A DNA stretch of 64,000 nt, from contig NZQV01000007.1 of assembly GCA_002696035.1 (NCBI GenBank), positions 1-64,000 of the forward strand. The letters are read 5' to 3'. The stretch comes from Balneola sp. (GTDB lineage: Bacteria; Bacteroidota; Rhodothermia; Balneolales; Balneolaceae). The translations under genes were made by a program, and so were the position numbers. Positions within the stretch are counted from its first letter, which is position 1. Each line of letters opens with the position of its first letter. Shown here one piece after another: positions 1 through 8,390 of this stretch. The notes beneath the pieces were generated by a model that was given only the letters and a program-made list of their open reading frames with translations, had not been told where the DNA came from and did no database searches.

Positions 1-130
1 ACTTTAACAGAATAGTCTGAAGTCGCTTAGGTACTGGGCTCGGCTTCCGGCGAATGTCAATCAGTACCTACACATGTAGATGCTAACAGGTCTACCTTCC
101 CGGACCGGGGTTCGACTCCCCGCACCTCCA
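1..130 (+). ncRNA. ssrA: tmRNA, 3' part (5' end outside window)
   Basis: This is the 3' portion of transfer-messenger RNA, which rescues stalled ribosomes. The last 35 bases form a tRNA-like acceptor and T arm, with the GGTTCGACTCC T-loop at 110-120 and a 3' end in CACCTCCA. The preceding stretch contains the helix and pseudoknot-type segments seen in tmRNA 3' halves. The terminal CCA is not encoded. The gene is cut by the window edge, so the tag-peptide reading frame is not visible. Its 3' end is the integration site of the following mobile element. Confidence 0.88.
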
Positions 131-131
131 C
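117..131. repeat. attL core (15 bp)
   Basis: TCCCCGCACCTCCAC is identical to 18624-18638. It covers the 3' half of the tmRNA T stem and the acceptor strand, the usual crossover region for tmRNA-targeting tyrosine integrases. Integration here preserves a complete tmRNA 3' end on the left side. Confidence 0.85.
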
Positions 132-144
132 TATATTAATTTTA

Positions 145-189
145 AAAGCTTGTAATGTATTATTAAACAATATGTTACAGGCTTTTTTT
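145..189 (+). terminator. Element-supplied terminator for ssrA
   Basis: A 15-bp stem (145-159 with 171-185, including three G-U pairs) closes a short loop and is followed by seven T residues. It lies about 15 bp after the mature tmRNA end and inside the integrated element. It would therefore replace the host ssrA terminator that was displaced to 18649-18683. Confidence 0.7.
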
Positions 190-204
190 ATATAGCTTCT
201 CTAG

Positions 205-226
205 AAAACAAGACGAAAACAAGACG
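205..226 (+). repeat. Tandem 11-mer pair, candidate integrase arm site (left)
   Basis: Two direct copies of AAAACAAGACG stand head to tail, 74 bp inside the att core. The identical 22-bp arrangement occurs at 18508-18529 near the other end. In the excised circle the two pairs would flank attP on both sides, as integrase arm-binding sites do. The binding role is inferred. Confidence 0.6.
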
Positions 227-296
227 AATTTTCTTGACCTTAGCTTAAGCATTCGCTTTATTTGCTTCAAATTAAGCCAGAAATAAAGCGAATATA

Positions 297-1382
297 ATGA
301 GCAGAGAGATCCCAGATGTAATACTAAGACACGATAAAAGAAAGAAGGGTAAGTCCTATTACTTGGACTATCATTTAAACGGAGAAAGGCGCAAAGAGAG
401 AATCGGGTTTGTAACAAAAAACCAAGCTAATCAAGCCAGGGCTAAAAAAATTGATGAGCTACTTAATCAGGCTGGTATAACGACTGGGAGAAAAAGAATC
501 AGCCTAACGCAGGCTATTGAAATTCACATGGGGATCAAAATGAGAAATGTCAAAGAAAGTACTCTTAAAAAATACCGCGCGAACAAGTATCATCTTATTG
601 AGGCAATTAAAGATGTGGGTGAAAAATATTTCAAAGATGTGGCCACCATATCTGAAGCTCAATTTGAGTTGTTAGCTGACACCTTAAAGAGCAGGTCAAC
701 ATCGGACCATAGGAAAAATAACCTTTTATATTTTCTAAAGGCTGTTGAAAATACAGCTATCAGAAAAGGGTATATGCAAAAAAAAGTCTCATATGACGTC
801 AAAAGTAAAAAACCAGATCCAAAATTAAAGGCACAATATTTTACCAAAGAAGAGCTGAAAGATGTTTGGAAATGCTCTGATAAGTTTTACTTGGACTACT
901 TTAAATTCTTTGTCTTTACAGGGCTTAGGTTGGGGGAGTTTATCAATCTCAAGTGGGAGAACGTTGATTTTGATAACAAGGTAATATCTATCGAGAAATA
1001 TATTGAAGACGGTGAGTTAATTTGGGAACCAAAGACAAAATCTTCTATTCGAAATGTACCCTTGAGTTCTGAAGCTTCTGATATTTTAAAAAAACAAAAG
1101 GGGAAGCATGATGTTTTTGTTTTTACGTCCAAGAAAGGGAAGAAACTCCATCCGAATACAGTTTATGGAGCTTTCAAGAGAGCTGTGAAGAAAGCAGAGG
1201 TTAGTGATGATAAAACAGTACACACATTAAGACATACATTTGCTTCACAGTTAGCTCAAAAAGGGGTAGTGCTATATAAAATTGGTACTTATCTAGGGCA
1301 CAGTAAATCTGAAACAACTCGTATTTATGCTCATTTGAGCCCATCTGACGATGCTGAGGTTTTGGGTCAGATTGAAGTTTAA
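297..1382 (+). CDS. int: Tyrosine recombinase / phage-type integrase
   Basis: This 361-aa site-specific recombinase would catalyse integration at, and excision from, the ssrA 3' end. The N-terminal part (about 1-60) is basic and resembles an arm-binding domain. Residues about 75-160 form a core-binding SAM-like helical domain, and 180-360 the catalytic domain. The catalytic set is visible: R211 (in FTGLR), a lysine near 246, H309 and R312 (HTLRH), H335 (LGH) and nucleophile Y344 (RIYAH). The ATG at 297 gives the normal family length, and no strong ribosome binding site precedes it. It uses only TGG for its tryptophans and ends in TAA, unlike the TGA-containing genes downstream. It lies next to attL, as expected. 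Confidence 0.93.
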   Translation: MSREIPDVILRHDKRKKGKSYYLDYHLNGERRKERIGFVTKNQANQARAKKIDELLNQAGITTGRKRISLTQAIEIHMGIKMRNVKESTLKKYRANKYHLIEAIKDVGEKYFKDVATISEAQFELLADTLKSRSTSDHRKNNLLYFLKAVENTAIRKGYMQKKVSYDVKSKKPDPKLKAQYFTKEELKDVWKCSDKFYLDYFKFFVFTGLRLGEFINLKWENVDFDNKVISIEKYIEDGELIWEPKTKSSIRNVPLSSEASDILKKQKGKHDVFVFTSKKGKKLHPNTVYGAFKRAVKKAEVSDDKTVHTLRHTFASQLAQKGVVLYKIGTYLGHSKSETTRIYAHLSPSDDAEVLGQIEV

Positions 1383-1490
1383 TCTAAAAAAGAGAGCAAA
1401 CCGTTCTCTTTTAAAAAGCCCCAGTTCTTTTATGGACGTATAGGATTCTTTGGTCGATAATATGATCTACTACCTTAAAATTAAGGATCA

Positions 1491-1645
1491 ATTCGCCATA
1501 CTTTCGGGGCGAAGTTAGCGCAGAGCGATTTATCCCTTCATAAGATTGCTCAATATCTAAGTTACAGTAAAAAAGAAACTACACTAATTTATTCTCGCTT
1601 ATTACTAGTGAGGATGCTGAACTCCTCGATATGATTAGGGCATAA
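1491..1645 (+). pseudogene. Remnant of a second tyrosine integrase C-terminus
   Basis: Conceptual translation gives IRHTF, then a segment matching the KIGTYLGHSKSETTRIYAHL region of the intact integrase (here KIAQYLSYSKKETTLIYSRL). After a two-base frameshift near 1604 comes TSEDAELLDMIRA and TAA. The alignment to the C-terminal 50 residues of the neighbour is clear, but the upstream catalytic domain is missing and the LGH histidine is changed to Tyr. It is a decayed duplicate or the relic of an earlier integrase. Confidence 0.7.
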
Positions 1646-1872
1646 TTAGAGTACTAACTTCGGATTCACGCACAGAATTAGCTCCAAATCTTAACCGGGT
1701 TTTGAGCTTTTTTTGTTTCAGATTTGAATAAATATAAAAAATGTCAAATAAGGGGTATATGTAGGTATGCCGAAATAGAGATAATTATTCTGAGAGGAAA
1801 TATGAGCGATTCATGCAGGATATAAAGTACTGTAATTTAATAGGCTTACATTAAAAAAAAGTGCAAATTCAC

Positions 1873-1901
1873 TTGACTTCTAAAGCATTCTAAAGTATAA
1901 T
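1873..1901 (+). promoter_or_regulatory. Sigma-70-like promoter for the TGA-containing module
   Basis: TTGACT and TATAAT are separated by exactly 17 bp, 65 bp upstream of the ATG at 1966. The spacer contains two copies of TTCTAAAG, a possible operator. The spacing and -35 resemble the classical sigma-70 consensus. Confidence 0.6.
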
Positions 1902-1965
1902 TAAGAGTATTCACATTAAGAGAGTGCTTACCATATTACACGGTAAATAACCTTAAAAAAATAAT

Positions 1966-2319
1966 ATGACAATAGACGAATATATAAAGCAATTTGAAGC
2001 TACAGAGATAAAAGATAATTGAATTAATAGAGAGCTTATAAGAGCTCATCAATACAGAGAGTTAGGTAAATATCATAGGGATTATATAATTGTCCCAGAT
2101 ACATACACAACACCTGAAGAGACGATCAAGCAGCTAAGCTTACCTGCTGCTGTACTAGAAGCCACTAAAATTTACTTCCAGGATGTACTGGATATTAGAA
2201 AAGATCATGCTGAGAGTGGTGTATACCATGAATTTAGTAAGGTTTTCTATGGTCCTGAATTTTGCTGGTTAGGGACAATAAAGCCACTTCTAGGAATTAA
2301 AATTAACGAAAACCAATAA
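1966..2319 (+). CDS. Hypothetical protein with in-frame TGA (codon 19)
   Basis: A 118-codon frame (ATG at 1966, TAA at 2317) is interrupted only by TGA at 2020-2022, after MTIDEYIKQFEATEIKDN. Reading TGA as Trp gives a continuous 117-aa, mostly helical acidic/basic protein. A second tryptophan (TGG) lies near the end. No family was recognised. It is the first gene after the promoter at 1873-1901 and is followed 14 bp later by the helicase gene, so it is probably co-transcribed. Under the standard code only an 18-residue peptide, or a product started downstream, would be made. It could alternatively be a pseudogene. Confidence 0.55.
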
Positions 2320-2333
2320 AAATTAAAGAAGCG

Positions 2334-3686
2334 ATGGAAATATTAGAACAGAAAAAGAAACAAGAATATAAAACAGACTTTGATGATCAGTCACCGGTGC
2401 AGGTGCAAAAACCAATCAGTATGGAGGAGTTTTGGAAAATAAAACTTGAAAATATCTACTACTACTCCAAAGACTTTTATGAGATTGTATTATCTGATAA
2501 GGGTATAGACCTGATTAAAGTTAGCAGCGAAACTGTTTATGTGCTATCTCAGGCTGACAGTCACGAAGAACAGAAAAAAGTAAGGCGGTGGGTATTGCAA
2601 AATAAGCGGTTGAAAAAGCTGCCTGATGTAGAAATTATTAATCACATAGGGGATGAGAGTTATTATGAGTTTGATGGAGATACCATTAAAGCCTATATAG
2701 CTCTTACACCAGTTGAAGAAGAAAACAATGACTTTATTGATGCTATTATAGATAATGCCTTTGGAGAGCATGCTGAGTGGTTTAGACAGTATCTCGCTAT
2801 GTTTGCTTATACCTCTCACAAGCGTTTACCTATGTTAGTCTTGTATGGTAAAAGAGGGACCGGTAAAAACGCTGTCGCCTGAATAATGCGTAGCATGTGG
2901 GCTGGACTCTCTACTAAATGGGATGGTAAAAAGGGAAGGTTCCAACCTGAGGAAGAGAAACGCTTTGCATATGTGGATGAGAATGGGACCTTTACCAAAG
3001 AGCAATATGAAGATTTTAAAGCCAAAAATGGTAATGAATACTTCACTGTGGAACTGAAATACAGAGACCCTAAAACGGTTAAAAATAATCTGTGTTTAGC
3101 GTTGATGAGTAATAATAACCCTCCTATGTATGTCAACTCGGATGAGCTGCCTACTGATGAGAAGGATAATCAGTTCTTTGTGTTAGAAATGACAAATAAG
3201 CCGGATAAGAAAGACCCGGACATCTTTAAAAAGATAGAGCGTAAAATTGGGCATTACGTACGCACCGTTTTAAAAGATGAGTTTGATCGAATCCAGGATG
3301 AAGGTATCAGTGATGGGTGTAGGTATGGTATTCCGGTTCCTATAACTCCAGAAGAGGAGCAGATGTTTCAAATGAACCAAACTCAAACGTCCATCCGGGC
3401 TGATGATGCTATCCTTGAGATACTAAATATTATTGAGGATAGACGAAATTGGTCAAATTGGTCTAGAGGTTTGATAAATACTATTTGTAAAGGAACAATC
3501 CCGGTGTTTTTATTAAGAAAGGCTGGAGGGAATTTAGATGCTGTAAGAAAAGAACTGCAACGCAGAGGAGTTTTAAGGCGAGGTGAATCTGAGGTAATCA
3601 GTATTGGTGGTAAAAAACATAGATGCTACCACATTCAAAATGTACCTGATGAACTTAAAGGTCACATTAAACTAGAAGACGATTAA
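2334..3686 (+). CDS. SF3-type replicative helicase with in-frame TGA (codon 183)
   Basis: The reading frame of 450 residues plus TAA resembles phage/plasmid primase-helicases of the P4/D5 SF3 class. The Walker A motif is GKRGTGKN (172-179), with Asn where Ser or Thr is usual. The in-frame TGA is at 2880-2882, four residues later (NAVA-stop-IMRSMW). A Walker B-like segment (RFAYVDENG) and the SF3 motif C-like ALMSNNNPPMY follow beyond it. The ATPase therefore needs readthrough to be whole. The protein has seven other Trp codons, all TGG. It probably unwinds the origin of the excised element together with the primase at 3950. The alternative is a gene broken by one nonsense mutation. Confidence 0.72.
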
Positions 3687-3713
3687 CAAAAATGATAATG
3701 TGTTCGCTGCAGC

Positions 3714-3915
3714 TCCGTAACTCTCCGTAACTCTAAAAAACCCTACAAACAGCCTTTACAGGGTCTACAAGGTATATATAGTAACAGTTACAGAGTTACA
3801 GCTAAATAAAAAAATATATAGAGGGCCTTATAAAAGGTTTGTTAGCCCTTGTTACTGCTGACCTGTCTTTAAAGGACTTCTAAGGCCGATTACGGTTACA
3901 GAGAGATTTCGCAGC
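3714..3915. repeat. Iteron-like repeats, candidate replication origin
   Basis: The 263-bp gap between helicase and primase genes holds a perfect tandem 10-mer TCCGTAACTC (3714-3733). The reverse complement of GTAACTCT occurs at 3792-3799 and a related GGTTACAGAGAG near 3895-3906, all in AT-rich sequence. Repeats with both orientations beside replication genes suggest an origin or autoregulatory site. No protein-coding frame was found here. Confidence 0.4.
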
Positions 3916-3949
3916 GGTTGCATTATCACTAAAAAGCACAAAAAACGAT

Positions 3950-4891
3950 ATGAAAAACGATATAAAAGACACACAAATTAGTTATTACCACGTAGCAAAA
4001 TCTACAAACTGCTGAACAGTAACGCTCGGCGGTTGGATGAATATTACTATAAATCCAAAGCCTTGGATGAAGATGTTATCTCTTAAATACCGGGAGACAG
4101 GAGACAAACAGGATAAAGCTAAGCTACCAGCTATTACACCTGGTGGAGTATTTACCCCAAATAGTAGAGTAGCAGATAATGTAGTACATAAAACGGGGCT
4201 GGTCTGCTTCGATATAGATGCTAAGGATAACACACATATCCAGGATTGGGAGAAAGTTAAAGAGGAGCTCATACATAATAAGTATATCATCTTTACAGCT
4301 CTTTCAACTAGTGGTAAAGGGTGCTATGGTTTTGTCAATGTAGAGGACCCGGATAAGCAGGAGGAGCACTTTACACAACTCTCAGCTGATCTAAAAAATA
4401 CCTATGACCTTGCAGTTGATTCTACTAAAGGAGAAAACTGTAATGATTTAAGGTATTACTCATACGATCCTCAGCCTTTTTATAATCCGGAATGGGAGAC
4501 CTATAAAAAGTTGCCCGTAATTAAATTTAGCAAACCAGTTTACCGTCCTAAATCTAAAATAGACTCACCTGATAAAACAATAAAGAAGGTCAGAGCGGTC
4601 ATCAAAGAGGTCCAAGACCGTAACATAGATCTCAACCCTGCCTATGATTATGAGAGGTACAGAGCCTTAGCCTGGGCCTTTTGTGATCACACAGTTAGCC
4701 CATATAACAGGGAGCTTTTTCATGATGCTATGAGGACTCACAGCAGGTATAATTACACGGTATCCGATAAGGAATTTAACAAACTTCAGAAAAGCTACAA
4801 GCAGGGCAAGACAACCATTGCTACATTCTTTAGTATATGCAAGAATCAAGGCATAAACCTAGGGGAGGTATATAAGAACAGGAGTATCTAA
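3950..4891 (+). CDS. VirE-N/BT4734-like primase with in-frame TGA (codon 22)
   Basis: The frame starts at ATG 3950, meets TGA at 4013-4015 (after STNC) and continues in frame to TAA at 4889, giving 313 aa. The first 29 residues (ISYYHVAKSTNC-stop-TVTLGGW) fit the usual N-terminus of the VirE-N/BT4734 primase-like domain, so the upstream start is favoured over the internal ATG at 4037. The catalytic-looking acidic pair is D88-x-D90 (GLVCFDID). A glycine-rich TSGKGCYGF segment follows, and residues about 215-305 look like a PriCT-2 primase C-terminal domain. Its other five Trp codons are TGG. It would prime replication alongside the SF3 helicase. Confidence 0.72.
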
Positions 4892-4919
4892 AAAATATTT
4901 AATGTATATATAATTACTC

Positions 4920-4948
4920 TTGAAAACATACAATAAATAGAATATTAT
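4920..4948 (+). promoter_or_regulatory. Sigma-70-like promoter upstream of the NUMOD gene
   Basis: TTGAAA and TATTAT are spaced by 17 bp, about 22 bp upstream of the ATG at 4971. It shares the -35/-10 geometry of the promoter at 1873-1901. Confidence 0.45.
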
Positions 4949-4970
4949 TAAATAAATAAGAGTAGAAATA

Positions 4971-5300
4971 ATGAAAAATAACGACAAAAGACACAGCAAG
5001 GAATTTAAAGAATTCCAGAGCAAGAGAATGACAAAGTATTTAGCTGAGAATCCTCATCCTACAAAGGGCCTTCCACGCTCAGAGGAGGTTAAAGCACAAC
5101 AGTCTAAAAAAATGAAAGAATATTGAGAGGCTAATAAGCAGAGAAAAACAGAACTTCAAAAAAGGGTACGTCACATTGACTCAGATAGGGAGTTTGCTTC
5201 AATGGGTGAAGCAGCTCAAGAATTTAATATTAACATATCTACAGTCAGTCGCCATTGCTCAGGTCGATTTGATAAAAAGAAATTCGAGTTTATCTCATAA
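4971..5300 (+). CDS. NUMOD-like DNA-binding protein with in-frame TGA (codon 52)
   Basis: A 109-codon frame (TAA at 5298) is interrupted by TGA at 5124-5126. The sequence has two imperfect NUMOD3-like segments (SKRMTKYLAENPHPTKG and SKKMKEY-stop-EANKQRK). It ends in a NUMOD1-like helix-turn-helix (SMGEAAQEFNINISTVSRHC). In such basic repeats an aromatic Trp commonly follows KEY or KRY, so reading TGA as Trp is natural here. No nuclease domain is attached, which suggests a stand-alone DNA-binding regulator or a homing-endonuclease remnant. It is followed by a strong hairpin at 5326-5351. Confidence 0.62.
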
Positions 5301-5325
5301 TAGTACATTAACCTTATGTAATACT

Positions 5326-5351
5326 GGTAGGGGCTGTGAAGTGCCCCTACC
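5326..5351 (+). terminator. Hairpin terminator after the NUMOD gene
   Basis: A perfect 9-bp stem (GGTAGGGGC / GCCCCTACC) with an 8-base loop is followed by a weak TATTTA tract. It closes the TGA-containing module. Confidence 0.5.
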
Positions 5352-5474
5352 TATTTAACTAACTGTAGTGCCACACTTTTACCATCAAATAGATCAGACC
5401 TCACAATTTAAATTTAAACTTTTGTCACACTCTAATCCCTTAAACTAAAAAAAGAAAGCTATAGCTCACTTTAG

Positions 5475-5783
5475 ATCAGCCCTAGTCGGACAGGTAAATA
5501 TTGGCAGCGTTTCCACCTGACATCTTCTTTTATAGGTAGAAAAATTGCTTCTATATTTGCAAGGTATAAGGGTTTTGTTGCGGTTAATGAAGGCAGTAAG
5601 GCCGTTCATTATTCTTATACCAGAAAGTTTGGATTACTGATCGATAGGTTGAATTACCTAGGTTGTCACATTAGGAGGGAACCCGGGGAGGGTTTGCGGA
5701 ACGAGGATAAAATTATTCAAAGGCAAATGGGCGTGATTCTGGTAAAACGGTTTGATGGTAGATGTAGCAAGATTTTAGTATAG
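5475..5783 (+). other. Open frame without start codon, possible gene remnant
   Basis: A 102-codon stop-free frame ending in TAG at 5781 contains segments such as IGRKIASIFARYKGF and VHYSYTRKFGLLIDRLNYLG, but has no ATG near its beginning. No family was recognised. It may be the C-terminal remnant of a gene cut at a module junction. The rest of 5352-5868 shows no convincing gene. Confidence 0.25.
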
Positions 5784-5868
5784 TAGGGGCAAAGACTCGG
5801 TGTAATGATAACAAATAGAATCAAGAACTCTAACGCTTATAAAATAACAGGTCATTAAGAGAATTTTT

Positions 5869-6924
5869 ATGTCCATGAAAAGTAAAACCGAAAGGCACAT
5901 GCGATTATACCTGTATATGGCCCTGCTTACCCTTTTTACCGCCTGTGGAATTTTAGGTAGTGATGATGACAAAGAACCCCTCGAGCCGGGGCCACGCAAT
6001 TATGAGTGGGCCGTAGACACCCTAAACAGCCCCCCCGGAGGATTTATTTATGACATTTGGGGTTCCTCACCTGAAGATGTATGGGCCGTAGCCGGTGGAG
6101 GGCTGAATAACCTGTGGCATTTTAATGGGAAAGAATGGAGCGTGTGGGACGAGCGGGTGGGTTCTGCTTTTTATAGTATTCATGGTTTTGCCCAAGATGA
6201 TATTTGGATGGGAGGAAATGATGGGCAATTGTATCATTTTGATGGGCAAGGATGGTCTCAAACCTATACTTTTGAACGGACAGGATTAAATAACTCTAGA
6301 ATTACAGATTTACAGGGAACTTCAACTTCTAATTTATATGCAATTGGGACAGCAACGCCAGAAAGCGGACCATTTCGAGTGAGTTTTATTTTACATTACA
6401 ATGGACGGATTTGGCAGGAATTGCTCACAACTGATTTTGGAGTACAGTTTCAACAACTAAGTACAGAAGAACTGCCAACGATTAGGGGTGAAAAATACCA
6501 TCAAGCATCTTCTGATACACTATTATTTTATCAATATTCGAATGAAAATTTAAAGGAGATTCTATCAAAAACAGATAACGAAGTTAATTCTATGTCAATG
6601 AATGATATAGGTAACTCTTTGTATTATTATATAGATAATCAAATATTATCATTTAAAAACAATGACTTTCAGGAAATATTATCGTTTCCAAATATGGAGT
6701 TAATTATAAGATTAGATGGGCGTCATAGAAAAGATCTTTTTCTACATACTCGGGATAAAATATTTCATTACAACGGAGAAAATAAAATTCTTCTTCTGGA
6801 AGATTTACCCCGGAATGTATTCCGTTCCCAACTGTTTTCTGATGAAGTTTTTTTTGTAATTAGGGATTACGAAAACGGAACAAATTTAGTTTACCATGGA
6901 ACTTTAACTCAGGAGGAAGAATAA
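5869..6924 (+). CDS. Lipoprotein with W-rich repeated segments
   Basis: The 351-aa product starts with a lipoprotein signal (lipobox LFTAC, Cys about residue 26 from the first ATG). An inner ATG at 5899 would give a more compact signal peptide. Repeats of the type YDIWGSSPEDVWAVGG / LWHFNGKEWSVWD (about 60-140) resemble beta-propeller lipoproteins found as paralogues in Balneola-like genomes. Base composition changes sharply near 6290: the first 420 bp are GC-rich like host genes, while the remainder is AT-rich with rare codons. This suggests a chimera between a conserved N-terminal part and a different C-terminal part. The function is unknown; it is probably anchored to the outer membrane. 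Confidence 0.7.
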   Translation: MSMKSKTERHMRLYLYMALLTLFTACGILGSDDDKEPLEPGPRNYEWAVDTLNSPPGGFIYDIWGSSPEDVWAVAGGGLNNLWHFNGKEWSVWDERVGSAFYSIHGFAQDDIWMGGNDGQLYHFDGQGWSQTYTFERTGLNNSRITDLQGTSTSNLYAIGTATPESGPFRVSFILHYNGRIWQELLTTDFGVQFQQLSTEELPTIRGEKYHQASSDTLLFYQYSNENLKEILSKTDNEVNSMSMNDIGNSLYYYIDNQILSFKNNDFQEILSFPNMELIIRLDGRHRKDLFLHTRDKIFHYNGENKILLLEDLPRNVFRSQLFSDEVFFVIRDYENGTNLVYHGTLTQEEE

Positions 6925-7180
6925 TGCCACATAAAAAAAGGGGCGTGCGGTAACACGATCCCCTGTGACTCAAAAACAGCCGATTCAGGTTGGTACCCTT
7001 CTGTCTGCCATCTTATATATTTATACTGGGTGAAAAAATAACGAAATTATCCTCGTTGCGGCGAAACCGCTTCTAACAAATTTTACATAATTATTATGGA
7101 GTAAGTTTATTTCCAAAGTTGCTTGTTTAGAATTTTTAGCCGTTAATTAACTCAAAATCTCCGCGTATTCTAAGACTATA

Positions 7181-8194
7181 TCAAGAGATTCCCGTCATTT
7201 CATGTTCATAGATTTTCACATAAGGGGTTCCTCGCTTGATCACAGCAAATGCCCGGTAGATTAATTTGCACACCACTGCATTCTTCACGCTTTGGGGATG
7301 TTTGCCTTCAGCACATTTGCGCTGGTAATAGGCACCAATTTCAGGATCGTACTGGATGGCGGAATTTACACCATTGAGCAGCAGTGTTTTCATGCGGGCG
7401 CATCGCCACCGACTGACCCGGTCCGGACTCCGATGGTTCCCTGACTGGTTCGGAAACGGGGCGCTGCCGGCAAAACAGGCAAACTCCCGGCTCGTGGAAA
7501 ATCGGGTAAATCCTTCCGTATAGACCAACAGCCATCCGGCAATAACCGGTCCGATGCCGGGGATGCTGACCAGCAGCTCATATTGGCTCCGAATGCTACT
7601 ATAACTACGCACCAGTTTTCTGATTTTGCGATCTACCTGTTGGAGTTGCCGGGATAGCCCCTCATGATGAACCTGCATCTGATCGTTTATCTCATCGAGA
7701 TTGGCTACTTGCCCAGTTAGGGTATTGGCTTTGATGGCGTTTGTTAACCCAGTCCGCATTTTTACCAACTTTTCCCGCCATAACAACCATCCGCGCAGTT
7801 CCAGCAGCGCTTTGCACGGCAGGTGGCTGGCAGACAACCGGTCTCGAAACCGCCAACCATATTCGGCCAGTCGCGCGGCATCAATCGGGTCGGACTTCCC
7901 ACGCCGGATTCCCAACGAGCGTTGGACCTGTGCTGCGGCCACCATCACATACCGAACGCCTGCCTCTTCCAGCATCGCCGCCAATAGTAGCCCATACGCG
8001 CCCGTATGCTCGAAACACACCATCATCTTCTCCAGGGAAATCCCCTGGCCCGACCACCTGTCCAATAGCTGGTGTATCCCGTCTGGGCTATTCCCAATGT
8101 CTCCAATCGCCAGCGGTCGGTTTTGCCCGTCATTCACCTGCCAATCCAGCCGCTGTTTGGATATATCAATCCCTGCATAATAGTTCGCTTCCAT
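7181..8194 (-). CDS. IS110-family transposase (DEDD)
   Basis: This 337-aa recombinase has an N-terminal RuvC-like DEDD domain (AGIDISKQRLDW near the start, then KSDPIDAARLAEYGW). Its C-terminal Transposase_20 domain has LLVSIPGIGPVIAGWLL, and a serine-containing region lies around GSAPFPNQSG. The start is placed at 8194 because AGGAG lies just upstream and MEANYYAGIDIS is the conserved N-terminus; a longer frame to 8245 would run through the leader. It is GC-rich compared with its neighbours. IS110 elements lack inverted terminal repeats and use a bridge RNA from the non-coding end, so exact IS boundaries cannot be drawn. Confidence 0.92.
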   Translation of the reverse strand: MEANYYAGIDISKQRLDWQVNDGQNRPLAIGDIGNSPDGIHQLLDRWSGQGISLEKMMVCFEHTGAYGLLLAAMLEEAGVRYVMVAAAQVQRSLGIRRGKSDPIDAARLAEYGWRFRDRLSASHLPCKALLELRGWLLWREKLVKMRTGLTNAIKANTLTGQVANLDEINDQMQVHHEGLSRQLQQVDRKIRKLVRSYSSIRSQYELLVSIPGIGPVIAGWLLVYTEGFTRFSTSREFACFAGSAPFPNQSGNHRSPDRVSRWRCARMKTLLLNGVNSAIQYDPEIGAYYQRKCAEGKHPQSVKNAVVCKLIYRAFAVIKRGTPYVKIYEHEMTGIS

Positions 8195-8390
8195 CGGTTT
8201 TTCTCCTATATTATTAATGGATAATCCGTTAACTGGGGCGGCCAAGCCACTATTACCTTTACCGGCTCTTGGTGAGCTTACATTCTAATTAGTGCATCTT
8301 TGGTCGAAAAGCTGCCGGGGACTCATACGCGGGATAGCTCTTTGCTGGCCCGTTATTTAGGTCACCCCGGCAGTCCCAGTTCACGATTTT
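8195..8390 (-). ncRNA. Candidate bridge-RNA region of the IS110 element
   Basis: The non-coding stretch upstream of the transposase is GC-rich and structured. A perfect 9-bp inverted repeat (CTGCCGGGG at 8312-8320, CCCCGGCAG at 8365-8373) encloses a 44-base loop. The heptad-rich phrase GGCCCGTTAT recurs at 8348 and 8432. IS110-group elements encode their bridge RNA on this side. The RNA limits and guide loops are not determined, so this is an inference from position and structure. Confidence 0.4.

Noticed and set aside
1966-5300. Selenocysteine as the meaning of the in-frame TGAs
   Set aside because: No redox motif surrounds any TGA, no SECIS-like hairpin is evident directly after them, and the contexts fit Trp.
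7701-8217. Long plus-strand open frames opposite the IS110 transposase
   Set aside because: They are mirror frames of a GC-rich gene with no family resemblance; the minus-strand transposase explains the region.
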